A DNA stretch of 64,000 nucleotides from Arsukibacterium tuosuense. GTDB taxonomy: Bacteria > Pseudomonadota > Gammaproteobacteria > Enterobacterales > Alteromonadaceae. Under the pieces are notes generated by a model. It was not told where the DNA came from and ran no database searches. It saw nothing but the letters and a program-made list of their open reading frames with translations. Shown piece by piece: positions 48,207 to 57,720 of this stretch. How positions within the stretch are numbered: the first letter of the stretch is position 1; every line of letters starts with the position of its first letter. The position numbers were made by a program, and so were the translations under genes. The stretch covers positions 124,001 through 188,000 of the forward strand of contig NZ_OBEB01000004.1 in NCBI RefSeq assembly GCF_900215315.1, in the 5' to 3' direction.

Positions 48207-48620
48207 ATGCCAGAATACTTATTTGTGTACGGTACCCTTCGCCAACGCGCCCAGCGCCGCGCCGCCGGCAAGCGCTGCTATCAGTTACTGCAGCAGCATG
48301 CCAGCCTGCTTGGGCAGGGCCATTTGCAGGCCAAGTTGTATCTGGTCGATTATTACCCTGGCGCAGCCTTAACTGACAACCCAGACTGGCAGGTAACGGG
48401 TGAGGTGTATCAGCTGCAGCAGCCAGCGTTATTGCTAGCTGAGTCAGATCAATATGAAGCGTGCGGCCCAGGCTTTGCTGTGCCTACCGAATACCTGCGA
48501 CTGCAACAACAAATCACCCTTAAAAACGGCGAAGTGATTAGCGCCTGGGTCTATATCTATAACCACCCAATTGATGGCCTGCAGCAGATTATGTCGGGTG
48601 ATTTTTTGCATTGCCTTTAA
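48207..48620 (+). CDS. Gamma-glutamylcyclotransferase-like (AIG2 family) protein
   Basis: This 137-aa protein begins MPEYLFVYGTLRQR, the YGTL motif of the cyclotransferase fold. It also has GHLQAKLYLVDYYPGA, GEVYQL and the catalytic Glu region AESDQYEAC, then AWVYIYN. The fold opens a gamma-glutamyl amide bond to give 5-oxoproline. The exact substrate is unknown. The ATG at 48207 fits the family start; an upstream TTG at 48186 is possible. Confidence 0.9.
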   Translation: MPEYLFVYGTLRQRAQRRAAGKRCYQLLQQHASLLGQGHLQAKLYLVDYYPGAALTDNPDWQVTGEVYQLQQPALLLAESDQYEACGPGFAVPTEYLRLQQQITLKNGEVISAWVYIYNHPIDGLQQIMSGDFLHCL

Positions 48621-48645
48621 AACTATCCTGTTTACCTCGCAACAT

Positions 48646-48675
48646 TTGATAAGTGTAAAGCAATGCTTTACACTT
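48646..48675 (+). promoter_or_regulatory. Promoter with embedded palindromic operator before higA
   Basis: A -35 TTGATA (48646-48651) and a -10 TACACT (48669-48674) are 17 bases apart. A perfect palindrome, AAGTGTAAAGC and GCTTTACACTT around AAT (48651-48675), covers the spacer and the -10. This layout suits autorepression by the HigA-type protein encoded 35 bases downstream. Confidence 0.75.
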
Positions 48676-48709
48676 TTTACCATTTCATGAAGGTAATCAG
48701 GGTAAAGTA

Positions 48710-49009
48710 TTGGAAAAAATGACACGTTGCCCCAATCATCCCGGGCTGGTTTTTCGTAGCCAGATCCTGGAAGAACATGGTATTTCGGTGACTAAAGCTG
48801 CGAAAGCCTTAGGTGTATCCCGTACTACTATGAGTAATTTTTGTCACGGTCATATACCTTGCTCTGCAGATTTAGCGCAGCGTATTGCCCTGGCAACCGA
48901 CAGCAATGTGGCTCTATGGATAAACCTGCAGGCAAATTACGATGCCTGGCAGGCCGAACATGGCGAACAGCCGGTAGTTGAGAAGTTAGTATTAAACAGC
49001 GCAGCCTGA
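48710..49009 (+). CDS. higA: Orphan HigA-type helix-turn-helix regulator
   Basis: This 99-aa XRE-family DNA-binding protein has the HigA pattern NHPGLVFRSQILEEHGI, the helix-turn-helix SVTKAAKALGVSRTTMSNFCHG, and NVALWINLQANYDAW. It starts at TTG with AGGG 7 bases before it; an ATG at 48719 is the alternative. HigA proteins usually follow a HigB toxin gene. Here the upstream 89 bases and the gene before them hold no HigB-like sequence, and a pseudogene follows. It is either a free-standing regulator or the remnant of a lost toxin-antitoxin pair. Confidence 0.88.
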   Translation: MEKMTRCPNHPGLVFRSQILEEHGISVTKAAKALGVSRTTMSNFCHGHIPCSADLAQRIALATDSNVALWINLQANYDAWQAEHGEQPVVEKLVLNSAA

Positions 49010-49031
49010 AGTTTATAAGTGGGCTTACGTT

Positions 49032-49309
49032 ATGAGTATGCTAAAACAACTGTTTCGCTGGCAAAAAGGCCGCCAGCAAAGTGGCTTCGACAAAATGTTA
49101 TTGGCAGGCGCATACTGGCCGCTAAAATTCGACTGTTATCTGCTGTGCTTTCAGTAAAGCGGTGAAGTGCCGCTGTATGAAGATACTGTAAGCAGCAGCC
49201 GGGATTACCTGCGGGATATCGTATTAAATAAGCTACGAAGGGCGGCGACTTTATTTGCGCTACACCAATTTATCAGAATTCCCGCATTAAATTTTTCCCG
49301 CCAGACTAG
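49032..49309 (+). pseudogene. Decayed small oxygenase-like gene, stop codon plus frameshift
   Basis: The frame from ATG 49032 reads MSMLKQLFRWQKGRQQSGF and continues KMLLAGAYWPLKFDCYLLCFQ, then meets TAA at 49155-49157. The same frame continues with SGEVPLYEDTVSSSRDYLRD, then needs a shift near 49233-49238 to read KGGDFICATPIYQNSRIKF until TAG at 49307. The joined sequence resembles a small family I recall as 2OG-Fe(II) oxygenase-like, where the first part would read DCYLLRFPxGSEVPPHTD. The metal-binding HTD has become YED here. It is truncated at the border with the next gene. The family name is from memory and moderate in confidence; the decay is plain. Confidence 0.75.
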
Positions 49310-49335
49310 TGCGAGCTTGCAACGTCCCATCTTTT

Positions 49336-49920
49336 TCATGGCTGTACACCACCACGCACCAAGCGCAATCGGTTATCTTCCCCCATTAGACTGACGCCGT
49401 CAGTTCCGTTACTAAAGCCGACAAAGCGTGGCTTTGGAGCGTACATCGCATTAAGCGAAACAGATGACGACCAAAACCAACTTGGAGGGTTATTTGGCGC
49501 AATAGTGAGATTACTGGCGGGTGTGTTTGGAAACACCGTAAGGTTAATTGCTGGACTAAAACAAGCCAATTCCAGAATGGAATTCAATTCCTTATAGTCA
49601 GGAACTCGCCAGTCAGAGTATCCTGCAAAATCATGATCTTTAGCAGTTTGTAACGCCTGGGGCCAGTCCATACCCATCGCATCGCCAATGCAGGTTTCGC
49701 CGTTCCAATCTTGTCCCACAGCACAGCGCATCCATATCAAACCGGTTGGCAGATGCGTTGTCGTGCCGTTTTCATGCAAAACAAAATCACTATCTGGTGT
49801 GGTTGTAGGGATATCACTACTGCATAACTGGTCTGGGTATGGCCACTCCTGACAGATCCCAACATTTGAGATAGACAGGCCAGTCAGCATGCTCACTCGC
49901 AAAAGTATCTTCATTAACAT
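49336..49920 (-). CDS. Small exported DUF1566 (Lcl C-terminal-like) protein
   Basis: This 194-aa protein has a signal peptide (about residues 1-24, ending near VGIC) and one DUF1566 domain: HLPTGLIWMRCAVGQDW, GYSDWRVPDYKELNSILEL and FWSSSVSLN, ending NRLRLVRGG. Such domains are found in surface and secreted proteins; function is not known. Two ATG codons (49920, 49914) are possible. It lies 32 bases after a larger DUF1566 lipoprotein on the same strand. Confidence 0.85.
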   Translation of the reverse strand: MLMKILLRVSMLTGLSISNVGICQEWPYPDQLCSSDIPTTTPDSDFVLHENGTTTHLPTGLIWMRCAVGQDWNGETCIGDAMGMDWPQALQTAKDHDFAGYSDWRVPDYKELNSILELACFSPAINLTVFPNTPASNLTIAPNNPPSWFWSSSVSLNAMYAPKPRFVGFSNGTDGVSLMGEDNRLRLVRGGVQP

Positions 49921-49952
49921 TCGTCCTATTCCTACTTAAGCAAAAAATGCTT

Positions 49953-51353
49953 TCACCTTATTTCAGAACCGCTGCGCACCAAAATAAGTTGATAGTCCCA
50001 ACCCTTGTTTGATGTTACTGGTGTTGCAAAGGCGAAATCTACGAACCAGGCTTGTTCGCTTTGATGTCGACCATACAACCAGTTTGCGCTTGATGAAGAC
50101 GACCAGTATTGGGTGCGGCTCCAATCAAACACCATATTTGGGAGGTAGTCCGTATCCACTGCTGCTTCTGGCAATATGGAGCCTGGATTAGTTTGGTCAG
50201 CCAAAATAACGTTATGATCTATGATTGATAACAACTCTTGCCGGGTCGGCAGGCGCCAATTTTGGGCACCGCACAAACCGTTTTCATTGATGGCCTGCAC
50301 ATAGGCCTGCGTATCGCACTCTATTTGCGACCAGAGACAAACTCCGTCATTTTGCACCCCAGCATCGCCACTGTTGGTTGTGCTGTCCGGGTTGTACCAG
50401 CTGTAGCTATGCTCCCAGTGTTGCAGGTGGTTGGTGTTGTTGACTTTAACTTCCCAAATCAGCCCGGTAACATTGTCGCGCACACAGCTCCAACGGGTAC
50501 CGTCCGCTTCATTGCCCTGTTCGTTCCAGTTCTGGTGTTGAATAGGTAATACTTCGCCATTCGCATCCAGCTTGGTAAAATCGAATCCGGCCCGGCCGCC
50601 GCCTATCTTCTGCAGCTGCCCAGCACGAGCCAGTGCATCGCGGCCATGTTCGCCATCCTGGCCGGGAAAGCCTACAGCCGGACATTCGCTTACCAGCTCA
50701 TTATCCGCCACGCACGAGTCCAGGCCGGTGTCATTTAAACCGCCAACCGGCGAAAAGGGAGCCTGGGGGCGTGCCACCACCTGTTGGGTCCACGGGCTTT
50801 CATGCTCGCCCAGAGTGGCACTAATGGTAGCGTAATAGCTGGTGTAGTTCTCTAATCCGGTCAGCACATAGGGCGAGCTGACCTCTGCCACCCAGGTACC
50901 GTTGGCCAGCGTTGTGAAATTGTCCGGAGTAATGCCAGCCTCGGTGGCATAATATAAGTGGTAGGCTTCGGCACCATTTACGCTGTCCCAGGAAAAAGTG
51001 ATTTGGCCATCGCCCGCTTCTGCCTGAATGTTTCCGGGCGCGGCAATATAAGGTTCAAACCCAACGTTTACCGTGCAGTTTGCTGTAATGGGACCGGTCC
51101 GGTAGTTCTGGCCGCTGAGCACGGCATTGCAGCCGCTGACAGACTGAATGCGGAATCCCTTATCAGGTGTTACCTGAAATTCAGCGCTTTGTCCGCGTGT
51201 TACCTGCACCTGTGCGGGGGTTACAGCGCCTCCGTTGTATGCAAAAATGCTAACAGTAAAGCTTTGCGTTTCATCACTGCCACCTCCACCACCGCAAGCG
51301 GCAAGCCCTGCGATTAATACAACACACAGTAATCGTTTCAGGCACTGAAACAT
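49953..51353 (-). CDS. Lipoprotein with fibronectin III-like and DUF1566 domains
   Basis: This 466-aa lipoprotein starts at ATG 51353 (MFQCLKRLLC); the 12 upstream in-frame residues from 51389 would spoil the signal peptide. Lipobox LAAC is followed by a Gly run. Next come a beta domain of about 75 residues (FTVSIFAYNGGAVTPAQVQV), a fibronectin III-like domain (about 110-195, GNIQAEAGDGQITFSWDSV) and a C-terminal DUF1566 domain with NVTGLIWEVKVN, NWRLPTRQELLSIID and YWSSSSSANW. It is probably surface exposed and forms a pair with the smaller protein downstream. Confidence 0.86.
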   Translation of the reverse strand: MFQCLKRLLCVVLIAGLAACGGGGGSDETQSFTVSIFAYNGGAVTPAQVQVTRGQSAEFQVTPDKGFRIQSVSGCNAVLSGQNYRTGPITANCTVNVGFEPYIAAPGNIQAEAGDGQITFSWDSVNGAEAYHLYYATEAGITPDNFTTLANGTWVAEVSSPYVLTGLENYTSYYATISATLGEHESPWTQQVVARPQAPFSPVGGLNDTGLDSCVADNELVSECPAVGFPGQDGEHGRDALARAGQLQKIGGGRAGFDFTKLDANGEVLPIQHQNWNEQGNEADGTRWSCVRDNVTGLIWEVKVNNTNHLQHWEHSYSWYNPDSTTNSGDAGVQNDGVCLWSQIECDTQAYVQAINENGLCGAQNWRLPTRQELLSIIDHNVILADQTNPGSILPEAAVDTDYLPNMVFDWSRTQYWSSSSSANWLYGRHQSEQAWFVDFAFATPVTSNKGWDYQLILVRSGSEIR

Positions 51354-51632
51354 AGGTTGCTCCCAATCTATAAGCCATTTTTCAATCATCAGCCATCCTT
51401 TTTGTTGAATGCCGCCATGCTATCCCTCGATAGCACGTATTGCACTGTGCCAGGACGCGTCTTGGACCATCAGATAAATATTTAAAGGTATACTGACATT
51501 TTTTTAATTATTTGACGACTAATATTGTAGAGATAAATGAAACAGATTCATGTGGTAGATACAATGTGAGGGGGCAAAACAGAATTACGCAAAAAAATCA
51601 TTTTGAGCAAATAGAGGCATTTCTGGAAATAG

Positions 51633-51657
51633 AAAAAGGCCGCAGTGCGGCCTTTTT
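51633..51657. terminator. Terminator downstream of purH
   Basis: AAAAAGGCCGC and GCGGCCTTTTT with a 3-base loop lie 24 bases after the purH stop. The A/T flanks allow use in both directions. Confidence 0.88.
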
Positions 51658-51681
51658 TACAATTAAAGCTGACGACAGCTC

Positions 51682-53268
51682 TTAGTGTCTAAAGTGGCGC
51701 ACGCCGGTAAACACCATAGCCATGCCGTGCTCATCGGCGGCGGCAATCACTTCGGCGTCGCGCATTGAACCACCTGGCTGGATCACGGCAGTAATGCCGG
51801 CGGCGGCAGCCGCGTCGATACCGTCACGGAACGGGAAGAAGGCGTCTGAGGCCATTACTGAACCTTTTACTTCCAGGTTTTCATCAGCTGCCTTAATGCC
51901 GGCGATTTTCGCGCTGTACACCCGGCTCATCTGGCCGGCGCCAACACCGATGGTCATGCTGTCTTTGACATAAACAATGGCGTTCGACTTCACAAACTTG
52001 GCCACTTTCCAGCAGAACAGTAAGTCTTTTAATTCCTGCTCGGTCGGCTGGCGTTTGGTCACGACTTTTAAATCGTCTGCGCTTACTTTGGCTTGATCGC
52101 GGTCTTGCAGCAGCATGCCGCCGTTAACCTGTTTCATATCGAGCGCGTTAGCGGCCTGGCTGAACTCACCACATACCAGCAAACGAACATTTGGCTTACT
52201 GCCAACTACCGCAACGGCAGCGACAGACGCTGACGGGGCAATAATCACTTCGACAAACTGGCGGCTGACAATCTCTTTGGCCGTGGTTTCATCCAGTTCG
52301 CGGTTAAAAGCAATAATGCCGCCAAACGCCGAGGTAGGGTCGGTCTGATAAGCGCGGTTATACGCGGCCAGAATAGAGTCACCAATAGCTACTCCGCATG
52401 GGTTAGCGTGTTTAACGATAACGCAGGCTGGTTCAGCGAACTCTTTAACACATTCCAGCGCCGCATCGGTATCAGCGATATTGTTGTAGGATAATGCCTT
52501 ACCTTGTAGCTGCCTGGCAGTAGAGACTGACGCTTCCGTGGCGCCATCCTGCACATAAAACGCCGCGCTCTGATGGCTGTTCTCGCCATAGCGTAAGTCT
52601 TGTTTTTTAACGAACTGGCTGTTGAAAGTGCGTGGGAATTTGCTGACCGGCTCGGCAGGGGTGTCGTAGGCTGGCAACATGGCGCCAAAGTAATTAGCTA
52701 TCATGCCATCGTACTGCGCGGTGTGTTCAAAAGCACTAATCGCCAGGCTAAAACGGGTGGCATGGGTCGTGGCGCCATTATTGGCGTTCATTTCTGCCAG
52801 CACCGTGCTGTAATCTTTGGCATTAACCACTATAGTGACATCTTTATGGTTCTTCGCCGCGGCACGAACCATGGTGGGGCCGCCGATATCGATGTTTTCC
52901 ACTGCATCTTCCAGGGTGCAGCCAGGTTTGGCTACTGTGCTGGCAAACGGATACAGGTTTACTACCACCAGATCAATCGGGCCAATGCTGTTGTCAGCCA
53001 TAACGTTTTCATCAACACCACGCCGGGCCAGAATACCGCCATGAATTTTCGGGTGCAGGGTTTTTACCCGGCCGTCCATAATTTCCGGGTGGCCGGTATA
53101 GTCAGACACTTCAGTAACCTTAATACCTTGTTCCGCTAACAGCTTAGCAGTGCCGCCGGTAGATAAAATATCTACTTGCCGGGCAGCCAGGGCACGGGCA
53201 AATTCGACGATACCGGTTTTGTCAGACACACTTAACAGTGCGCGGCGAATAGGGCGTAGTGTTGTCAT
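51682..53268 (-). CDS. purH: Bifunctional AICAR formyltransferase / IMP cyclohydrolase
   Basis: It carries out the last two steps of IMP synthesis. The 528-aa protein has the N-terminal cyclohydrolase domain ([34 protein letters not shown]) and the C-terminal formyltransferase with [15 protein letters not shown], the catalytic [12 protein letters not shown] and IQPGGSMRD. The ATG at 53268 matches the family start and has AGAG before it; the frame is open to 53316 but that extension is not conserved. It follows the dusB-fis transcript on the same strand. Confidence 0.97.
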   Translation of the reverse strand: MTTLRPIRRALLSVSDKTGIVEFARALAARQVDILSTGGTAKLLAEQGIKVTEVSDYTGHPEIMDGRVKTLHPKIHGGILARRGVDENVMADNSIGPIDLVVVNLYPFASTVAKPGCTLEDAVENIDIGGPTMVRAAAKNHKDVTIVVNAKDYSTVLAEMNANNGATTHATRFSLAISAFEHTAQYDGMIANYFGAMLPAYDTPAEPVSKFPRTFNSQFVKKQDLRYGENSHQSAAFYVQDGATEASVSTARQLQGKALSYNNIADTDAALECVKEFAEPACVIVKHANPCGVAIGDSILAAYNRAYQTDPTSAFGGIIAFNRELDETTAKEIVSRQFVEVIIAPSASVAAVAVVGSKPNVRLLVCGEFSQAANALDMKQVNGGMLLQDRDQAKVSADDLKVVTKRQPTEQELKDLLFCWKVAKFVKSNAIVYVKDSMTIGVGAGQMSRVYSAKIAGIKAADENLEVKGSVMASDAFFPFRDGIDAAAAAGITAVIQPGGSMRDAEVIAAADEHGMAMVFTGVRHFRH

Positions 53269-53315
53269 GCTTAAATTCTCTTGTCGCTTGCAGAAATCAG
53301 ATTTTAACCTATCCA

Positions 53316-53361
53316 ATAAAAAAGCACCCGAAGGTGCTTAGTGGCGAGGCGGGCGCCTCGC
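53316..53361 (-). terminator. Terminator downstream of fis, with a second hairpin beside it
   Basis: On the minus strand a GC hairpin (GCGAGGC/GCCTCGC, 4-base loop, 53344-53361) is followed by AAGCACC/GGTGCTT (53322-53339) and a T run. The second is the terminator of dusB-fis. The first may strengthen it or protect the 3' end. Confidence 0.82.
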
Positions 53362-53368
53362 GGTGGCA

Positions 53369-53659
53369 TTAACTCATGCCGTATTGTTTCAGCTTCTTAC
53401 GCAGCGTACCGCGGTTAATGCCCATCAGGTTGGCCGCCCGGGTCTGGTTACCGCGGGTGTATTTCATCACCTCTTCCAGTAACGGCCGCTCTAACTCTGA
53501 CAGTACCAGTTCGTACAGGTCGTTAACGTCCTGGCCGTTTAACTGTTGCAGATAGTTAGCAACGGCTTTTTGTACCGCGTTGCTTAACGCTTGTGGTTTT
53601 TCCTGGGTTTGTACATGGGCATTAGTAATAAATGGCGAAGTAACGTTCGAATTAAACAT
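53369..53659 (-). CDS. fis: DNA-binding protein Fis
   Basis: This 96-aa nucleoid protein bends DNA and activates rRNA promoters in fast growth. The C-terminal helix-turn-helix ([36 protein letters not shown]) is close to that of E. coli Fis (98 aa). It lies 17 bases after dusB, the usual dusB-fis operon, and ends before a terminator. Confidence 0.97.
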   Translation of the reverse strand: MFNSNVTSPFITNAHVQTQEKPQALSNAVQKAVANYLQQLNGQDVNDLYELVLSELERPLLEEVMKYTRGNQTRAANLMGINRGTLRKKLKQYGMS

Positions 53660-53676
53660 TGCTTATCTCTTTTGCG

Positions 53677-54660
53677 TTAGGTTGCTGCTAGTTTATGAAA
53701 ATAGTCATTTAATGCTTCGAACTGGCGCTCGGCCTGCTCAATAGCATTGAATTCGCTGCGAAACACACCCTGGGCATCATGCTCAGCTAAATACCAGCCA
53801 ACGTGCTTACGGGCAATTCTAGGCCCTAAATGCACACCGTATAACTGGTGCAAGCCCTGCACATGCTCCAGCATGATTTGCTGCACTTCAGCAATAGCTG
53901 GTGCAGCCAGTTTTTTACCTGTTGCCAGGTAATGGGCCACTTCCCGGAATATCCAGGGGCGACCCTGTGCCGCACGGCCAATCATAATGGCGTCGGCACC
54001 GGTATAGTCGAGCACATATTGTGCTTTTTCCGGCGTGGTAATATCACCATTGGCAATAACCGGCAGGCTTACTGCTTGTTTTATCGCTTTGATGGTGTCG
54101 TACTCGGCTTCACCTTTATACATGCAGGCTTTTGTTCTGCCATGCACTGCCAGCGCCTGGATGCCATTGTCCTGGGCAATCCGGGCAATCTGTACACCGT
54201 TACGATGATCGGTGTCCCAGCCGGTACGAATTTTCAGCGTTACCGGTACTGTTACTGCCTTTACCACGGCCTGAATAATTTGTTCGACCAGTTCCGGGTA
54301 TTGTAATAGCGCCGAACCAGCCAGTTTTTTATTCACTTTTTTTGCCGGGCAGCCCATGTTGATATCGATAATATCGGCACCGATTTCCACATTATACTGA
54401 GCTGCCGCAGCCATCTGAGCCGGGTCGCTGCCGGCAATTTGCACTGAGCGGATCCCGGATTCCTGACGATGGCCCATTCTGTTTTGCGACTTTTCGCTTT
54501 GCCAGACCTGAGGATTGCTCGACAGCATTTCAGAGACAGCTAAAGCAGCGCCAAACCGCCGGCAAAGCTCACGAAAAGTGTGATCTGTCACTCCGGCCAT
54601 CGGCGCACAAATTACCTTGTTCGCTAACTGATAAGGACCTATGCGCACCGTGTAATCCAA
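53677..54660 (-). CDS. dusB: tRNA-dihydrouridine synthase B
   Basis: This 327-aa FMN enzyme reduces uridine in tRNA. It has VICAPMAGVTDHTFRELC, the catalytic Cys in INMGCPAKKVNKKLAGSALL, and the phosphate-binding MIGRAAQGRPWIFRE. No ATG fits the family start. A TTG at 54660 with GAGGG before it is preferred; a GTG at 54648 would give the E. coli-like MRIGPYQL start; the frame is open further to 54711. fis follows, as usual. Confidence 0.93.
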   Translation of the reverse strand: MDYTVRIGPYQLANKVICAPMAGVTDHTFRELCRRFGAALAVSEMLSSNPQVWQSEKSQNRMGHRQESGIRSVQIAGSDPAQMAAAAQYNVEIGADIIDINMGCPAKKVNKKLAGSALLQYPELVEQIIQAVVKAVTVPVTLKIRTGWDTDHRNGVQIARIAQDNGIQALAVHGRTKACMYKGEAEYDTIKAIKQAVSLPVIANGDITTPEKAQYVLDYTGADAIMIGRAAQGRPWIFREVAHYLATGKKLAAPAIAEVQQIMLEHVQGLHQLYGVHLGPRIARKHVGWYLAEHDAQGVFRSEFNAIEQAERQFEALNDYFHKLAAT

Positions 54661-54876
54661 GGCTCTACCCTCAAGGGGCGCTAAGTTTACGGATTTTTGC
54701 CAACAAAGCAAAGGTTATTATTTAAACAAAACTGCAATTAATTTGGGCTTTCAGGGATTGACATTCGCTAAAAGGCTGAAAAGGCGTGTTTTCCTGCTAC
54801 TGTCCGCCCGTAAACAATGGCCTGGGCAAAAAGATAATTGTAAGGCTGTTTATTTTGACACCAGTTAGCAAGTTGC

Positions 54877-55761
54877 TTAATCATCGTTTTTTCGCGCGCT
54901 TAACCGCACCCATTCATCTTGCTCGGCAGTGGGGTCAAAGCTGAAATTGTCGCTGTAAGCGTCGATGACATGCTGAGCCTGGCTTTGCAAGATACCAGAT
55001 AACGCCAGCAAACCGCCTGGTTTGACATAGCCACTGATTATCTGGCTAAGTTCAGCCAAGGGCCCGGCCAGGATATTGGCCACCACCACATCCGCCTGCA
55101 ACTGCGGCTGGTCTTTGGGCAGGTACAGCTCGATCTGGCCGCTGACATCATTACGGGCAGCATTGGCAGTACTGGCTTCTATTGCTTGCGGGTCAATATC
55201 GATGCCAACCACCCGTTTTGCCCCCAGTTTTAATGCGGCAATGCCTAAAATACCTGAACCACAGCCAAAATCGACTACCGTTTGTTCTGGTTGAATATGC
55301 TGATCCAGCCATTGCATACAGAGGGCCGTAGTAGGGTGGGTGCCGGTGCCAAATGCCAGCCCCGGATCCAGCATGACATTAACTGCAGCCGGGTCCGGGA
55401 TATCGCGCCAGCTGGGGCAAACCCACAACCGTTCGCCAAATTTTATAGGATGAAAGTTATCCATCCACTCCCGTTCCCAGTCTTTGTCTTCCAATTGTTC
55501 CAGCTTGTATTCTAAATTGTCTTTAAAGAAGGCCACTTGCTGCAGCTTTCTGACCACCTGCTCCATTGGATGTTCAGCATCAAATAAGCCGACCACCACG
55601 GTATTGGTCCAGTAAATCACTTCACCGGGCATGGGCTCATAAATGGGGGTGTCGTGGGCATCGACAAAGCTGACTGCCTGAGCACCCCAGCCCTGCAGCA
55701 TATCGCTGACTTGCTCGGCTTTATCTTCGGTAGTGCTAACGCGTAGTTGGATCCAGGGCAT
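54877..55761 (-). CDS. prmA: Ribosomal protein L11 methyltransferase
   Basis: This 294-aa S-adenosylmethionine enzyme trimethylates ribosomal protein L11. It has an N-terminal substrate-recognition domain, then [19 protein letters not shown], the SAM motif [20 protein letters not shown] and [10 protein letters not shown], as in E. coli PrmA (293 aa). It is preceded on this strand by an accC terminator and has its own start behind GAGACA. Confidence 0.96.
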   Translation of the reverse strand: MPWIQLRVSTTEDKAEQVSDMLQGWGAQAVSFVDAHDTPIYEPMPGEVIYWTNTVVVGLFDAEHPMEQVVRKLQQVAFFKDNLEYKLEQLEDKDWEREWMDNFHPIKFGERLWVCPSWRDIPDPAAVNVMLDPGLAFGTGTHPTTALCMQWLDQHIQPEQTVVDFGCGSGILGIAALKLGAKRVVGIDIDPQAIEASTANAARNDVSGQIELYLPKDQPQLQADVVVANILAGPLAELSQIISGYVKPGGLLALSGILQSQAQHVIDAYSDNFSFDPTAEQDEWVRLSARKNDD

Positions 55762-55798
55762 CGATTGTCTCTTGCAGCAAATTTTGGCGCATTATAGC

Positions 55799-55823
55799 AA
55801 AAAGGCCGCAATTGCGGCCTTTA
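55799..55823 (-). terminator. Terminator between accC and prmA
   Basis: AAAGGCCGCAA and TTGCGGCCTTT form a near-continuous palindrome with A/T tracts 40 bases after the accC stop and 38 bases before prmA. It ends the acc transcript on the minus strand. Confidence 0.85.
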
Positions 55824-55862
55824 TTCTCAGTTAAAAGCTGCGGTAGCAGCAATCAGCTGTGT

Positions 55863-57206
55863 TTACTTCATTCCCAGTTTTTTCTCCAGGTAATGAATAT
55901 TAGTGCCACCTTTGCAGAACTCAGTATCGCGCATAATATCCTTGTGCAGCGCAATATTGGTTTTAATACCTTCCACCAGCAACTCGTCCAGCGCGTTACG
56001 CATCCGGGCGATAGCAATCTCGCGGCTCTCACCGTAAGTTATCAGCTTACCGACCATAGAGTCGTAGTTTGGCGGCACGGTGTAGTCAGCGTAGATATGC
56101 GAATCCCAGCGCACGCCATTACCACCGGCCGGGTGAAAGCGGGTGATCTTACCCGGAGAGGGCATAAAGGTGACCGGATCTTCAGCATTGATCCGACATT
56201 CCACAGCATGGCCGCGGATCACAATGTCTTCCTGCTTCAGCGTTAACGGCATACCAGAGGCAACCCGCAACTGCTCTTTAATCAGATCAACGCCACTGAT
56301 CATTTCAGTAACCGGGTGCTCTACCTGAATACGGGTATTCATCTCGATAAAGAAGAACTCACCATTTTCAAACAGGAATTCGAAGGTACCAGCGCCGCGG
56401 TAATTCATGACCTTACAGGCATCAACACATCGGCCGCCAATAAAAGCCCGTAGCTCAGGGGTAATACCCGGCGCAGGTGCTTCCTCTACCACTTTCTGGT
56501 GGCGGCGCTGCATTGAGCAGTCGCGTTCACCTAAGTGAATAGCGTTGCCTTGACCATCAGCTAATACCTGAATTTCGATATGGCGTGGGTTTTCCAGGAA
56601 TTTCTCCATGTACACCATGTCGTTGCCAAAAGCGGCTTTCGCTTCAGCTTTGGTCATTTCAATTGACCTGACCAGTTCTTCTTCGCTGCGCACCACGCGC
56701 ATACCGCGACCACCACCGCCACCGGCGGCCTTAACGATAATCGGGTAACCAATGCGCTTGGCAATGGTTTTATTGGTCGCCGGGTCGTCGCCCACGGCGC
56801 CGTCTGAACCTGGCACACAGGGTACGCCGGCTTTCTTCATGGCTTCAATGGCAGATACTTTATCGCCCATCAAGCGGATTGAATCCGGATGCGGGCCAAT
56901 AAATACCAGACCACTTTCTTCTACCTGCTGGGCAAAGTCGGCACGCTCAGCTAAAAAGCCATAGCCCGGGTGAATGGCCTGGGCATTAGTAACTTCTGCT
57001 GCGGCAATCAGCGCCGGAATGTTCAGGTAACTTTGTGGTGAAGGTGCCGGGCCAATACAAATGGTCTCGTCGGCCAGCAGCACGTGTTTAAGATTACGGT
57101 CAACAGTGGAGTGCACCGCTACCGTTTTAATACCGAGTTCTTTACAGGCGCGTAAGATGCGCAGTGCAATTTCTCCCCGGTTGGCAATTAGGACTTTTTC
57201 TAGCAT
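55863..57206 (-). CDS. accC: Acetyl-CoA carboxylase, biotin carboxylase subunit
   Basis: This 447-aa ATP-grasp enzyme carboxylates the biotin of AccB in the first step of fatty acid synthesis. It has [20 protein letters not shown], the glycine loop [34 protein letters not shown], and the catalytic [20 protein letters not shown]. Length matches E. coli AccC (449 aa). It lies 16 bases after accB. Confidence 0.98.
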   Translation of the reverse strand: MLEKVLIANRGEIALRILRACKELGIKTVAVHSTVDRNLKHVLLADETICIGPAPSPQSYLNIPALIAAAEVTNAQAIHPGYGFLAERADFAQQVEESGLVFIGPHPDSIRLMGDKVSAIEAMKKAGVPCVPGSDGAVGDDPATNKTIAKRIGYPIIVKAAGGGGGRGMRVVRSEEELVRSIEMTKAEAKAAFGNDMVYMEKFLENPRHIEIQVLADGQGNAIHLGERDCSMQRRHQKVVEEAPAPGITPELRAFIGGRCVDACKVMNYRGAGTFEFLFENGEFFFIEMNTRIQVEHPVTEMISGVDLIKEQLRVASGMPLTLKQEDIVIRGHAVECRINAEDPVTFMPSPGKITRFHPAGGNGVRWDSHIYADYTVPPNYDSMVGKLITYGESREIAIARMRNALDELLVEGIKTNIALHKDIMRDTEFCKGGTNIHYLEKKLGMK

Positions 57207-57222
57207 CGGTCAGCCTTTTCGG

Positions 57223-57684
57223 TTATTCGAGAATAAATAACGGCTGATCAAATTCGACTGGGTCGCCGTTTTCAACCAGAATTTCTTTTACCACGCCCGC
57301 TTTGTCAGACTGGATTTGGTTCATCATTTTCATGGCTTCAACAATGCACAGGGTATCACCGACTTTAACGCTTTGCCCTACTTCAACAAAGGCTTTAGAG
57401 GTAGGCGATGCTGCCCGGTAAAAGGAGCCCACCATCGGAGATTTAACAACCTGGCCACTGGCTACCGGCTTGGCTGGCTCTGCGGCGACTGCTGCAGGTG
57501 CTGCCGCAGGAGCCGGCGCATGCATTTGTGGCTGGGCATACTGCATTGGTTGCATTGGCGCGTAGTGCTGGACCGGGCTGTGGCGGCTGATCCGCACTGA
57601 CTCTTCGCCTTCGGTAATCTCCAGCTCAGAAATGCCAGATTCTTCCAGCAATTCGATTAATTTTTTAATTTTTCTAATATCCAT
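57223..57684 (-). CDS. accB: Biotin carboxyl carrier protein of acetyl-CoA carboxylase
   Basis: This 153-aa protein has an N-terminal helix ([20 protein letters not shown]), a Met/Gln/Pro then Ala/Pro-rich flexible linker (about residues 40-78), and a C-terminal biotinyl domain with the biotinylated Lys119 in [10 protein letters not shown]. It carries carboxybiotin from AccC to the AccAD transferase. It forms an operon with accC and follows aroQ by 36 bases. Confidence 0.98.
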   Translation of the reverse strand: MDIRKIKKLIELLEESGISELEITEGEESVRISRHSPVQHYAPMQPMQYAQPQMHAPAPAAAPAAVAAEPAKPVASGQVVKSPMVGSFYRAASPTSKAFVEVGQSVKVGDTLCIVEAMKMMNQIQSDKAGVVKEILVENGDPVEFDQPLFILE

Positions 57685-57720
57685 GTCTGTCGCCTGATGT
57701 TAGTTAATTTGCTAGTTAAT

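Noticed and set aside
52600-53139. 179-aa plus-strand frame inside purH
   Set aside because: It is antisense to a conserved purH coding region and shows no recognisable domain.
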